Source: Bacteroidales bacterium UBA4363 (GTDB lineage Bacteria > Bacteroidota > Bacteroidia > Bacteroidales > Paludibacteraceae). Taken from it: a stretch of 27,912 nt of DNA. Numbering within the stretch: the stretch's first letter is position 1; the number at the start of each line of letters is the position of its first letter. The notes beneath the pieces are model-generated. The model searched no databases. It worked only from the letters and a program-made list of their open reading frames with translations, and was not told where the DNA came from. The position numbers and the translations under genes are program-made. The stretch covers positions 1-27,912 of the forward strand of contig DGSL01000025.1 of NCBI GenBank assembly GCA_002393965.1, read 5' to 3'. Below are positions 8,072 through 16,315 of this stretch, piece by piece.

Positions 8072-9067
8072 TTATTGGTATATCTCGATAAATTTCCGGA
8101 AGGCATTCTTTGCTTTTCCGCTCAAGAGACTCTCACGGGCAATGCCTACGCAGTCATCGAAAGAGAAATCAGGTCGGGCGGTACGGATTGCGATGGCAGA
8201 ATTGGCCAGCACTGCATTGCGCTGTTCCTCCGTTGATTTATTCTCCAATACATCCATGAAAATCCTTGCTGCGGACTCCACGCTGTCGCCTCCACTGAGT
8301 GAAGCCTGAGGGATGGTCCGGAACCCGAGTTCTTCTGGAGTGACGATGATTTCCTTCTCCTTCGTGACAATCTTGGAGGGTGCGGTAAGCGATATCTCAT
8401 CATATCCGTCGATGGTATGGATGAGCGTATAGTTGATACCGATCTTCTGTGCGATGTAGTTGTATAACCGCAGTTTCTCCAGATTGTAGATCCCCCATAC
8501 CTGATGTTTAGGTTGTGACGGATTGATCAGCGGCCCCATCAGATTGAAGAACGTAGGGACCGCAAGCGCCTTGCGAACCGGAGCCGCGTATTTCATACCG
8601 GGATTGAAAAGTGGAGCGTGGAAGAAGCAGAAATTGCACTCATCCAACGCACGGCGCAGTACGTCTTCCTCATTCGAGAACCGTGCGCCGTAAAACTGCA
8701 GCACATTGCTGGCTCCGCTGACGGATGTCGCTCCGAAATTTCCATGTTTGCTTACCTTGAATCCAGCGCCAGCCAGGACAAAGCAACTCAGCGTGGAGAT
8801 ATTGAACGTATTCTTTCCGTCGCCGCCTGTTCCGACGATATCGATGGTCTCCATGTCATCGAAGTGGACCTTTTTAGCCGTGAGAAGAAGAGCGTCCCGG
8901 AATCCGATGAGTTCGTCCAGTGTCGTTCCTCGCATGATGAAAATAGTCATGAAGGCGGCAATCTGTTCGTTAGAGAACTCTCCGTCTGCCATTCTTAACA
9001 TGATGTCTTTCGCTTCTTTCTGCGAGAGGGTCTCGTGAGATGATAATTTAAGAAGTATGTGTTTCAT
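8072..9067 (-). CDS. trpD: anthranilate phosphoribosyltransferase
   Basis: TrpD (EC 2.4.2.18) transfers phosphoribosyl from PRPP to anthranilate. The protein has 331 residues, the usual length, with the PRPP-binding GTGGDGKNTFNIST motif, followed by KHGNFGATS and a FFHAPLFNPGMKY block. It is a stand-alone enzyme, not fused to TrpG as in some Proteobacteria. It follows trpG after 43 bp that include an A9 tract. Confidence 0.97.
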   Translation of the reverse strand: MKHILLKLSSHETLSQKEAKDIMLRMADGEFSNEQIAAFMTIFIMRGTTLDELIGFRDALLLTAKKVHFDDMETIDIVGTGGDGKNTFNISTLSCFVLAGAGFKVSKHGNFGATSVSGASNVLQFYGARFSNEEDVLRRALDECNFCFFHAPLFNPGMKYAAPVRKALAVPTFFNLMGPLINPSQPKHQVWGIYNLEKLRLYNYIAQKIGINYTLIHTIDGYDEISLTAPSKIVTKEKEIIVTPEELGFRTIPQASLSGGDSVESAARIFMDVLENKSTEEQRNAVLANSAIAIRTARPDFSFDDCVGIARESLLSGKAKNAFRKFIEIYQ

Positions 9068-9110
9068 GATTCTGTTCTCTTATGTGATGTAATCTTCCTT
9101 TTTTTTTGTT

Positions 9111-9677
9111 TCAGTGCGTCAGGAAATTTCGGATGATCTCCGATCCCTGTGGTGTCAATACGCTCTCGGGGTGGAACTGTACGCCACGGACGTCATACCT
9201 GGTGTGTCGCAGTCCCATGATCAATCCCTCGTCGCTCTCTGCGGTGATCTGCAGATCGGGTGGGAGATTCTGTTTATCCACCACCCAGGAGTGATAGCGT
9301 CCGGCAGAGAAAGTCTGCGGAATGCCGTCGAAGGTATATTCGTCGCTGACGGTGGTGTGAATAGGTGTGCTGACACCGTGAAAAACCGTCGGAAGATTCA
9401 GCAGCCGTGCCCCGAAAACTTCTCCGATAGCCTGTTCTCCCAAGCAGATGCCGAAGATGCTTTTTGTCGGAGCATACGTTCGGATCAGATCATTCAGGAT
9501 TCCACTTTCGGAGGGAAGTCCCGGACCGGGAGAGAGAATGATCTTATCATACTGTTTCACCTCGTCAAGACTGATGCGGTCGTTGCGACGGATGTCCGGT
9601 TGGAATCCCAAGTCCTTCACTATCTGTACGATATTATAGGTAAAAGAGTCGTAGTTATCAAATATGAGTATCTTCAT
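9111..9677 (-). CDS. trpG: anthranilate synthase glutaminase component
   Basis: TrpG is the class I glutamine amidotransferase that supplies ammonia to TrpE. The frame opens at 9689, but the conserved start MKILIFDNYDSFTYN is at 9677, giving 188 residues. The triad is visible: Cys78 in GICLGEQAIG and the C-terminal His/Glu in VQFHPESVLTP. The SPGPGLPSES oxyanion-strand block is also present. It follows trpE by about 15 bp. A dual role in folate synthesis (PabA) is possible for the family, but the operon context points to tryptophan. Confidence 0.95.
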   Translation of the reverse strand: MKILIFDNYDSFTYNIVQIVKDLGFQPDIRRNDRISLDEVKQYDKIILSPGPGLPSESGILNDLIRTYAPTKSIFGICLGEQAIGEVFGARLLNLPTVFHGVSTPIHTTVSDEYTFDGIPQTFSAGRYHSWVVDKQNLPPDLQITAESDEGLIMGLRHTRYDVRGVQFHPESVLTPQGSEIIRNFLTH

Positions 9678-9692
9678 GAGTTTTATCATTTT

Positions 9693-11102
9693 TCAGTATT
9701 CTTGTGCAATATGCATGGCGCGTCTGAGAGCTGCCAGTTTGTTGTTGACCTCCTGCAGTTCGCTTTCCTCGTCAGACCTGGCAACGATGCCGGCTCCTGC
9801 CTGATAGTACAGACGGTTGTTCCGCGAGAGGAAGGAGCGGATGGTGATGGCCTGGTTGCAACTGCCATCCAGTCCTACGATGCCGATACACCCTCCGTAG
9901 AACCCCCGGTCGTGTGACTCGATGCTATCAATCAACTGCATGGCACGTACTTTCGGCGCTCCACTGAGCGTTCCTGCCGGGAATGTATCGGCAAAAAGCC
10001 GCATGGTATTACTTCCCTCCGGTACCGTTCCCACAACGCTGGAGACAAGGTGGATGACGTGGGAGTAATACTGGACGGTCCGCAGAGACTCTACATGGAC
10101 ATTCTCGGTATTGCGACTCAGGTCGTTCCGTGCCAGATCGACAAGCATGATATGTTCGGCATTCTCCTTTGGGTCATGAAGCAGTTGTTCGGCTATTTTC
10201 TCATCTTCCTCATCCTTTCCTGTCCTTTTCATTGTCCCCGCGATAGGCATGATATGGGCCTTATGGTTGGCAATGCGCAGATGCACTTCCGGAGAACTGC
10301 CGAAGATACGGTAGCTGCCGAAGTCGAAATAGAACAGATAGGGAGACGGATTGATGCTCCGAAGGGTTCGGTACAACATGAAGTCGTCGCCTCTGTACCC
10401 TTGTGAAAAGCGGCGTGACAGCACAATCTGGAAAACATCCCCTCTCTGGCATGCGTCCTTCCCTTTTCGTACCATCTGCTTGTACTCCTCATCACTGATA
10501 TTCTTCTGCTCTTCTCCTTCCATGTGGAAGTCGAAAGCATTTACGATAGGGTTGTTGATGATTTTCTCAATGACAGAGAGTGCGCTCTCCGTCTCTCCAT
10601 GGAGAAGATTCTCGATGATACAGATCTCGTTCTTGTAATGGTTGAACGTAATGACGTACTTAAAAAATTCATAGTGGATCTCTGGCAGATCATTCTCGTT
10701 CAGTTTCTCAGCGTGCAGTTGCACATCCTCATAGTATTGCACGGCTTCGTAGGCGGAGTAGCCGAAAAAGCCGTTTGTCCCTTTCGCCAAGTCCTCCTTG
10801 CTGATCTCGAACTGTCTTGTGAACGCCAGAAAGGCATCGGGAACGGAGTTCTTGTCCCGGACGGGACTCTGAATAGACTGTCCGTCAGGAGTGGTGGTTG
10901 TAATGACACCGTCCTTGACCGAAAAAGAGGCAATCGGATTGAAAGCAATGTATGAGTTACTGCGGTCGATGCTGTTGTAGTCGGAACTTTCCAGCAGAAT
11001 GCTGTGGACATACAGGTCTCGTACCTTCGGGTAGATGCCGACTGGTGTCAGTAGGTCACCCAGGAATTTCTTGGAATTAACGGTGATGGTGTAGGTCTTC
11101 AT
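9693..11102 (-). CDS. trpE: anthranilate synthase component I
   Basis: TrpE (EC 4.1.3.27) makes anthranilate from chorismate with ammonia from TrpG. The 469-residue protein has the N-terminal regulatory motif LLES (residues 36-39), which in this family binds tryptophan, so feedback inhibition is likely. The C-terminal chorismate-binding domain shows FQIVLSRRF, PSPYLFYFDF, PIAGTMKRT, LLHDPKENAEHIMLVDLARND, TFPAGTLSGAPK and YGGCIG. The LLES motif and the adjacent trpG favour TrpE over PabB. It follows trpB after 47 bp with an A11 tract. Confidence 0.96.
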   Translation of the reverse strand: MKTYTITVNSKKFLGDLLTPVGIYPKVRDLYVHSILLESSDYNSIDRSNSYIAFNPIASFSVKDGVITTTTPDGQSIQSPVRDKNSVPDAFLAFTRQFEISKEDLAKGTNGFFGYSAYEAVQYYEDVQLHAEKLNENDLPEIHYEFFKYVITFNHYKNEICIIENLLHGETESALSVIEKIINNPIVNAFDFHMEGEEQKNISDEEYKQMVRKGKDACQRGDVFQIVLSRRFSQGYRGDDFMLYRTLRSINPSPYLFYFDFGSYRIFGSSPEVHLRIANHKAHIMPIAGTMKRTGKDEEDEKIAEQLLHDPKENAEHIMLVDLARNDLSRNTENVHVESLRTVQYYSHVIHLVSSVVGTVPEGSNTMRLFADTFPAGTLSGAPKVRAMQLIDSIESHDRGFYGGCIGIVGLDGSCNQAITIRSFLSRNNRLYYQAGAGIVARSDEESELQEVNNKLAALRRAMHIAQEY

Positions 11103-11131
11103 GATTATTTCTCTTGTTTGGATGTGATTTG

Positions 11132-11142
11132 TTTTTTTTTTT
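11132..11142 (-). promoter_or_regulatory. A11 tract between trpB and trpE
   Basis: Eleven A residues on the coding strand begin seven bases after the trpB stop and end about 30 bases before the trpE ATG. It is the longest of several similar tracts at gene junctions here. It is a possible translation enhancer or polymerase slippage site. Confidence 0.35.
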
Positions 11143-11149
11143 GCGTGGA

Positions 11150-12328
11150 TCAGGAGAAATGGGCAATGAAACTTGGCATGTCCTTGTCACCCCGTCCGCT
11201 GACAGTCAGCACGACGATATCCTCAGGGAGGAACTTTAATTTATGAAGTGCAGCCAGTGCATGGGCACTCTCCATGGCCGGTATGATTCCTTCCAGTCGT
11301 GTCAGTTCATAAGCAGCCTTCAATGCTTCATCGTCCGTGATTGCAAGGACCTGAGTCCGTCCTATCTCAGAGAGATGCGCATGCAGAGGTCCGATGCCCG
11401 GATAGTCGAGTCCGGCGGAGATAGAGTAGGGTTCGATAATCTGTCCATCATCCGTCTGCATGACGAGTGATCGGCTACCATGCAGGATTCCTTCCGTACC
11501 GCAATGGATTGTGGCGGCTGTCTTGCCTGTGTCTATTCCCTGTCCGGCGGCTTCAGCCTCAATGAGTCTGACCCGTTCATCGTTGAGATAGTGATAGAAC
11601 GTTCCTGCCGCATTGCTTCCACCTCCTACGCAGGCAATCAGATAGTCCGGACAGTCCCGTCCTTCTTTTTCCATCAGCTGTTTCTTGATCTCTTCGCTGA
11701 TTACCGATTGGAGACGAGCGACAAGGTCGGGGTAGGGTTTTGCACCTACGGCTGAGCCGATAATGTAGAACGTATCATCCGGATGGTTGCACCAGTCCCT
11801 GAAAGCTTCGTTCGTAGCATCCTTCAGTGTCCTGTTTCCAGACTTTACAGGAACGACCTTTGCGCCTAACATTTTCATCTTCTGCACGTTGAGTTGCTGA
11901 CGTTCTACGTCGGTCTCGCCCATATAGACGATACACTCCATATTAAACAGCGCTGCCACGGTGGCTGTTGCCACGCCGTGCTGTCCGGCTCCCGTTTCGG
12001 CAAGAATCCGTTTCTTGCCCATCTTGCGAGCCATCAGGATCTGTCCCAGAGCATTATTGATTTTGTGAGCGCCGGTATGATTCAAGTCCTCACGCTTGAG
12101 ATAGATCCGTGCGTTGACAGCTTCAGACAGTCGGCTGGCATAGTAGAGCGGGGTAGGGCGGCCTACATAGTCGTGCAGCATCTGTCGGAATTCTTTCTGG
12201 AAGTCCGAATCCTCCAGAATATCCAGATACCGACTGCTCAGTTCTTCAAAATTACGGTGCAGAATCTCAGGAATAAAAGCACCGCCATATCTTCCGTAAT
12301 ATCCGTTTTCGTCAATTTGTATTTTCAT
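11150..12328 (-). CDS. trpB: tryptophan synthase beta chain
   Basis: TrpB (EC 4.2.1.20) condenses indole with serine using PLP. The 392-residue protein is of the standard TrpB1 type. PLP-binding Lys89 lies in [13 protein letters not shown], and [24 protein letters not shown] and VSGRGDKDM are present. It is the first structural gene of the operon, which is the characteristic Bacteroidota position, and is preceded by the attenuator leader. The ATG at 12328 gives the normal N-terminus ([15 protein letters not shown]). Confidence 0.98.
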   Translation of the reverse strand: MKIQIDENGYYGRYGGAFIPEILHRNFEELSSRYLDILEDSDFQKEFRQMLHDYVGRPTPLYYASRLSEAVNARIYLKREDLNHTGAHKINNALGQILMARKMGKKRILAETGAGQHGVATATVAALFNMECIVYMGETDVERQQLNVQKMKMLGAKVVPVKSGNRTLKDATNEAFRDWCNHPDDTFYIIGSAVGAKPYPDLVARLQSVISEEIKKQLMEKEGRDCPDYLIACVGGGSNAAGTFYHYLNDERVRLIEAEAAGQGIDTGKTAATIHCGTEGILHGSRSLVMQTDDGQIIEPYSISAGLDYPGIGPLHAHLSEIGRTQVLAITDDEALKAAYELTRLEGIIPAMESAHALAALHKLKFLPEDIVVLTVSGRGDKDMPSFIAHFS

Positions 12329-12380
12329 GGTTTTTATGTTGTTAATATTTTTTCGGGAATCTGATACTGTATGAAAACAA

Positions 12381-12411
12381 GAAAGGCTTGCGTGAGTTAC
12401 GCAAGCCTTTC
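12381..12411 (-). terminator. trp attenuator terminator hairpin
   Basis: A perfect 13-bp stem (12381-12393 with 12399-12411, arm GAAAGGCTTGCGT) has a five-base loop and lies about 50 bp before trpB. In the trp direction it is followed by TTGTTTTC. On the other strand it is followed by an even richer T run. Placed between the leader peptide and trpB, it is the natural termination point of an attenuator. A segment overlapping the leader stop codon (12456-12466) can pair imperfectly with 12386-12396 and would block this hairpin. Confidence 0.85.
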
Positions 12412-12451
12412 GTTTTATTTTTTTATTATTCAGTCAGACGACAAAAGCAGT

Positions 12452-12481
12452 GCACCTCACAAACGCGGAATTTGTAAGTGC
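12452..12481 (-). promoter_or_regulatory. trp leader pause-type hairpin (1:2 stem)
   Basis: On the minus strand GCACTTACAAA pairs with TTTGTGAGGTGC (one bulged G and one G-U pair) around the loop TTCCGCG. The stem begins at the last base of the third Trp codon, so a ribosome stalled on the Trp codons would open it. This is the arrangement expected of the pause hairpin in ribosome-mediated attenuation. Confidence 0.65.
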
Positions 12482-12522
12482 CACCACCAGAAGCCGAATG
12501 CTATTTGTCTGTTATTTGTCAT
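12457..12522 (-). CDS. trpL: trp operon leader peptide
   Basis: A 21-codon ORF starts at the ATG at 12522, 31 bp downstream of the -7 box, and ends in TGA at 12457-12459. It begins MTNNRQ, ends LQIPRL and contains FGFWWW at residues 9-14, with three consecutive TGG codons at 12-14. Leader peptides of this kind act in cis: scarcity of charged tRNA-Trp stalls the ribosome at the Trp run and the nascent RNA folds away from the terminator. The position between promoter and terminator, the Trp run and the overlap with a pause-type hairpin agree. It is too short for normal gene finders. Confidence 0.88.
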   Translation of the reverse strand: MTNNRQIAFGFWWWHLQIPRL

Positions 12523-12552
12523 TATTATTGTCTCTATGACTGTAATTCGGTG

Positions 12553-12583
12553 CAAATATCAACATTATTTTTCTAAATCCAAA
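12553..12583 (-). promoter_or_regulatory. trp operon promoter
   Basis: On the minus strand TTTG (12580-12583) is followed after exactly 19 bp by GATATTTG (12553-12560), seven of eight matches to TAnnTTTG. Transcription would start near 12546, about 25 nt before the leader peptide. The -33 box lies inside the 13-bp neighbourhood after the pectin methylesterase stop, and no terminator separates the two units, so some upstream readthrough is possible. Confidence 0.75.
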
Positions 12584-12595
12584 TAAATTGCAAAA

Positions 12596-13585
12596 TTATT
12601 TTTGTTTCCTAACAGAAGGATTCCAATGGTCGCCTGCTCCGAGAACTCTTTCGATGCTGTATTTCCGTGCTTTCTTCAAAGAGGCCGTTTCAGCCCAAGT
12701 CACTCTCTTATTGCTTTGAGCTCCCTCGCCGCGACTGCCGTATTCAGCGAACCGTGCTGTCTTTTCGTTGTCTGGGTTGCGCCAGTTGTCCCAACCCTCC
12801 GGTCGCACACATCCGTTCAGTTCGCAGTCTATCCATACGCTCATCCCATAGGGCCGCCACGGCCGTCCGAGATAAACCTTCGTTATTTCGGCATTGCTTT
12901 CGACCCGGCAACGGTGGAAAAAGAATCCGTACTCCTTGTATTGCGGTGTGCTCGGTGCTGTGATATACGAATTCTTCTTGCAATGCAGCGTACATCCTTC
13001 GAACCAGGCCGTTGCGGCTCCGAACACGTAGTCCGTTGTCCCCTCTATATAGCAGTTCTCATAATACTGACGGCTTTTCTCGCTGCCGGCATAGATTGTA
13101 TCCTGGTTTCCGATGATGCGGCAGTTGATGAAACTTGCCCGGTCTCCTTCCACGTGGAGTGCCACAGCCTGACCCAGTTCGGGAGCATCGTTCTCGATGG
13201 TCAGATTCTCTGCTGTGAAGCCATGTCCCTGAACCAGCAGCGTGTAGGTACGGAATGTCCCCATCTTTTTCCCCGTTTCCGCCCATGGCATATTGGCATG
13301 ATCCGACCAGCGGATGATGACACCATCCCGGCTTTCACCCTTTAGGGTCACATTCATTGCCCATGTCGGGACGACGACCTTCTCCCGGTACACGCCGTTC
13401 TTGATGTAGATCGTCTTGCGAGTCTGCATCTCAGCCCGAACAGAAAGGATGGCCTCCTGTACTGAGGTAAAGTCACCGCTTCCGTCTTGAGCAACCAGAA
13501 TGTCGTAACGCTCGCCGGCTGCATTAGCTGAGAACCACCATGCGGTCCAAGCGAGAAGAAGGAAAAGTCGTGTTCTCATTATCAT
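12596..13585 (-). CDS. secreted pectin methylesterase (CE8)
   Basis: Pectinesterase (EC 3.1.1.11) removes methyl esters from homogalacturonan. The 329-residue protein starts with a signal peptide (charged MIMRTR, hydrophobic FLLLAWTAWWFSANA, cleavage near residue 23) and is then a right-handed beta-helix of the CE8 family. Visible motifs are GVYREKV, QAVAL, the catalytic Asp162 in NQDTIY, Asp185 in TTDYVFG and Arg241 in LGRPW. It should act in the periplasm or outside the cell. An alternative start is the ATG at 13579. It lies last in an apparent operon, 22 bp after the esterase gene, with an A9 tract in the junction. Its product feeds the route encoded by uxaC, uxaB and uxaA. Confidence 0.94.
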   Translation of the reverse strand: MIMRTRLFLLLAWTAWWFSANAAGERYDILVAQDGSGDFTSVQEAILSVRAEMQTRKTIYIKNGVYREKVVVPTWAMNVTLKGESRDGVIIRWSDHANMPWAETGKKMGTFRTYTLLVQGHGFTAENLTIENDAPELGQAVALHVEGDRASFINCRIIGNQDTIYAGSEKSRQYYENCYIEGTTDYVFGAATAWFEGCTLHCKKNSYITAPSTPQYKEYGFFFHRCRVESNAEITKVYLGRPWRPYGMSVWIDCELNGCVRPEGWDNWRNPDNEKTARFAEYGSRGEGAQSNKRVTWAETASLKKARKYSIERVLGAGDHWNPSVRKQK

Positions 13586-13589
13586 ATCG

Positions 13590-13598
13590 TTTTTTTTT
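13590..13598 (-). promoter_or_regulatory. A9 tract upstream of the pectin methylesterase
   Basis: Nine coding-strand A residues end four bases before the ATG at 13585, in the short junction after the esterase stop. It is the same kind of tract as seen before trpA and before the MBOAT gene. Confidence 0.35.
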
Positions 13599-13607
13599 AT
13601 GTTCTTT

Positions 13608-14357
13608 CTACCAAGGCATCAGTTTCTCCATGTGATAGACCATCTGTTTCTTCCACCAATACCATTCATGTCCCACGTCCAGTCCCCAATAGTCGAACCA
13701 GGCGGGTATGTCCTTTTCTTTGAGGACTCTTTCCAGAGCGTGTGTCTCGTCCAATGCCGTTTTTTCCCATGCTCCTTGTCCGGAACAACAGATGATGCGG
13801 CTGCTCCGGTACAGAGCCATGTAGAAATGCGAGGGGGCCATGTGTGGCAGGAAGTGGACAGGAGAGTTCTCGTAGATCAGATTGTCCATGTAGTCATGAA
13901 AGAAATGGCTGGCATTGTAAATGCCACTCTGTGCTATCAGCGTGTCGAACAGATCTGGTCGTCGGAAAAAGAAGAGGCTGCTATGGGTGGCGCCCATGCT
14001 GCATCCTGTGACGATGGCGCGCTGACCGAGATGTCCGTTGATACCTACCACCCATCCGAACAGTTCATCCGTAATGTAGCGAAACCACCGTTCCTGCTGT
14101 TCGATACGCTGTCGGGGGGTGGCACTCTGATTGTTCCATGTCTCGGCGTCGATGCTGTCGGGAGTGACCACCTGCAGCCGTCCGCTCTCAATCCAGGGAG
14201 CGAGCGATTCTATCATGCCGAAATTCTCGTAATCATAGAAACGTCCGTTTTCCGGTGCGAAGGCAATACATAGTTTGCCTCCACTTCGACCATAGATTTT
14301 AAACTCCATGTCGCGGTTCAAGATCCAGCTGTGTTCCTTATAGTATCTGATTTCCAT
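13608..14357 (-). CDS. alpha/beta-hydrolase esterase, putative
   Basis: The 249-residue protein resembles the esterase D/feruloyl esterase-like superfamily (PF00756 type). The nucleophile elbow is GCSMGA with Ser120, and a C-terminal GLDVGHEWYWWKKQ supplies the likely catalytic His. No signal peptide is visible at the ATG at 14357 (MEIRYYKEHSWILNRDMEF), so it is probably cytoplasmic. The substrate is unknown. Lying beside a pectin methylesterase it could deacylate a pectin-derived or cell-surface glycan intermediate, but that is inference from position. A 55-bp gap with an A8 tract (14392-14399) separates it from the E1-like gene upstream. Confidence 0.75.
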   Translation of the reverse strand: MEIRYYKEHSWILNRDMEFKIYGRSGGKLCIAFAPENGRFYDYENFGMIESLAPWIESGRLQVVTPDSIDAETWNNQSATPRQRIEQQERWFRYITDELFGWVVGINGHLGQRAIVTGCSMGATHSSLFFFRRPDLFDTLIAQSGIYNASHFFHDYMDNLIYENSPVHFLPHMAPSHFYMALYRSSRIICCSGQGAWEKTALDETHALERVLKEKDIPAWFDYWGLDVGHEWYWWKKQMVYHMEKLMPW

Positions 14358-14412
14358 TTCGACTATTCATTAGACCGTCAGGTAGCAGGCGTTTTTTTTC
14401 CGCGAAGAAATT

Positions 14413-15168
14413 CTATTTATTGCCGCAAACCGGACATTCGCTATTTCTGCTTAATTCCAGGGTGTTGAATTGCATGGTGAGAGCATCGAACGTCAGCAGT
14501 CGGTTGGTCAGCAGGTCACCTATTCCACTCAGGTATTTGATAGCCTCAGTAGCTTGGATACAACCTATGACACCCGGAACAGCGCCCAGGATACCGACCT
14601 TCGAACTCGGAGGTACCTCCAGGTCCGTCGCCGGATGCGGGAATATGCAACGATAGCACGAGCTGCCAGGGACGTATGTCATCACCTGTCCCCGGAATCG
14701 GACAACTCCTCCGATGCAGAAAGGCTTGCCCAGGTGGGTGCAGACATCGTTGACGAGGTACTTGATCGAGGACTGATCCGTTGCTTCGATGACAAAATCA
14801 TAGTCCTGCACGATGTCGGCAATATTATCCTTTGATATACTCCCCTCATGTGTACGAACGGATATGTCGGGATTCAGGGCAAGTAGTCTTCGCCGGGCAG
14901 ATTCTGTCTTTTTCTCTCCGACGCTGGAAGTGTCGTGAATAACCTGGCGTTGCAGATTCGAGAGGTCGATGACATCCTTATCCGCAACCCCTATTGTACC
15001 CACACCTGCGGCAGCCAGATACAAGAGGTTCGGCGAACCGAGACCTCCGGCTCCGATGACCAGAACCTTTCCATCGTGGAGCCGTCTCTGTCCCTGTGGT
15101 CCGAGTTCCTTCAGAAGTATATTACGTGAGTAGCGTTCCAACTCTTTGTCTGAGAACGAATATTCCAT
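14413..15168 (-). CDS. HesA/MoeB/ThiF-family adenylyltransferase (E1-like)
   Basis: Family members adenylate the C-terminal Gly-Gly of a ubiquitin-fold sulfur carrier (MoaD, ThiS or similar). The 251-residue protein has the N-terminal RYSRNILLKELGPQGQ block, the nucleotide motif GAGGLGSP (residues 39-46), the adenylation Arg74 in NLQRQV, Asp131 in EATD, and two zinc Cys pairs, CYRC (171, 174) and CPVC (245, 248). No rhodanese domain is fused. No MoaD/ThiS-type partner or other molybdopterin or thiamine gene is visible here, so which pathway it serves is open. It sits 13 bp after the WecB gene, so it is cotranscribed with glycan genes. Confidence 0.9.
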   Translation of the reverse strand: MEYSFSDKELERYSRNILLKELGPQGQRRLHDGKVLVIGAGGLGSPNLLYLAAAGVGTIGVADKDVIDLSNLQRQVIHDTSSVGEKKTESARRRLLALNPDISVRTHEGSISKDNIADIVQDYDFVIEATDQSSIKYLVNDVCTHLGKPFCIGGVVRFRGQVMTYVPGSSCYRCIFPHPATDLEVPPSSKVGILGAVPGVIGCIQATEAIKYLSGIGDLLTNRLLTFDALTMQFNTLELSRNSECPVCGNK

Positions 15169-15181
15169 AATCGTATAGTGT

Positions 15182-16279
15182 TTATAGTTTGTCGATTATT
15201 TCCACGATCCGTTCCGATGTCTTTCCGTCCCATAGTTCAGGGACATCCCCTTTTTGCCACCTTCCGTCAAACAGGCGTTCCAGAGCCGGCGGGAGGTTAG
15301 CGGGGTTGGTTCCGATGAGCGAATTGGTACCGACGGTGCAGGTCTCGGGTCTTTCGGTATTGTCACGCAGTGTGAGGCAAGGAACATGCATGACGGTAGT
15401 CTCCTCGGTGATGCCTCCCGAATCCGTAATCACGCATAGGGACCGTTCGACCAGATAGTTAAACTCAAGGTAGCCAAGTGGTTCAATGATATGCAGATTA
15501 GACGCTTCGACTCCCGCATCCTTGAAAATACGTGCGGTTCGAGGGTGAATCGGGAATACGACCGGAAGTCCATTGACATTATCCGTGATGGCTGACATCA
15601 AGGCCTTGAGATGAGAAGCCTCGTCCACATTGGCAGGGCGGTGAAGCGTCAGCACGACATAGCCTTTTTCCTTCAGGTTCAGATCGTTCCAGACAGGAGG
15701 TTGGCAGAAGCGCTGACGATTGGCCATCAGCGTGTCGATCATGACATTGCCGACAAAGAAGATGCGGTCATCGGGAACACCGTTTTTGCGCAGGTTATCC
15801 CCAGCCAGGGTGGTGGTCGTAAAGAAATAATCCGCCAAGGAGTCCGTCACAATGCGGTTGATCTCCTCCGGCATCGTCATGTCGAAAGACCGTATTCCTG
15901 CCTCTATATGTGCGACAGGCGTATTCATCTTCTTTGCCACGAGCGTGCAAGCCATTGTGGAGGTGACGTCCCCCACGACAATGACCAGATCGGTCGGATT
16001 TTCCTTCAGGTCCCGTTCAAAAGCGGTGAGAATAGCCGCTGTCTGTTCTGCCTGGCTACCGCCGCCACATCCCAGATTCACATCCGGTTGGGGGATGTTC
16101 AGTTCGTCAAAGAACGTCTGCGACATAACCTTATCGTAATGCTGTCCGGTGTGGACCAGTCGGAATGAGATGTGATGCTCCTCTTTCTGGTGTCCATTGA
16201 AATTCTGAATGGCATGGATGACAGGTGCTATCTTCATGAAGTTCGGGCGAGCTCCCGCTATGAGTGTTATTTTCTTCAT
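15182..16279 (-). CDS. wecB: UDP-N-acetylglucosamine 2-epimerase (WecB type)
   Basis: WecB (EC 5.1.3.14) interconverts UDP-GlcNAc and UDP-ManNAc in the cytoplasm for surface glycan synthesis. The conserved start MKKITLIAGARPNFMKIAP is at the ATG at 16279 (365 residues); the frame is also open to an ATG at 16294. Motifs are HTGQHYD, VVGDVTSTMA, HIEAGIRSFD, PEEINRIVTD, LTLHRPANVD, PIHPRT and TDSGGITEE. The catalytic Asp, Glu, Arg and His positions all look intact. It follows the glycosyltransferase by 22-36 bp. A second, clearly different paralogue lies at 26610-27719. Confidence 0.92.
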   Translation of the reverse strand: MKKITLIAGARPNFMKIAPVIHAIQNFNGHQKEEHHISFRLVHTGQHYDKVMSQTFFDELNIPQPDVNLGCGGGSQAEQTAAILTAFERDLKENPTDLVIVVGDVTSTMACTLVAKKMNTPVAHIEAGIRSFDMTMPEEINRIVTDSLADYFFTTTTLAGDNLRKNGVPDDRIFFVGNVMIDTLMANRQRFCQPPVWNDLNLKEKGYVVLTLHRPANVDEASHLKALMSAITDNVNGLPVVFPIHPRTARIFKDAGVEASNLHIIEPLGYLEFNYLVERSLCVITDSGGITEETTVMHVPCLTLRDNTERPETCTVGTNSLIGTNPANLPPALERLFDGRWQKGDVPELWDGKTSERIVEIIDKL

Positions 16280-16315
16280 TGTCTTTGAATCCAATGGTTT
16301 AATAGTGGATGTTAT

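Noticed and set aside
9114..9917. 267-codon plus-strand frame over trpG and trpE
   Set aside because: It covers parts of two certain minus-strand genes and their junction; its protein shows no domain.
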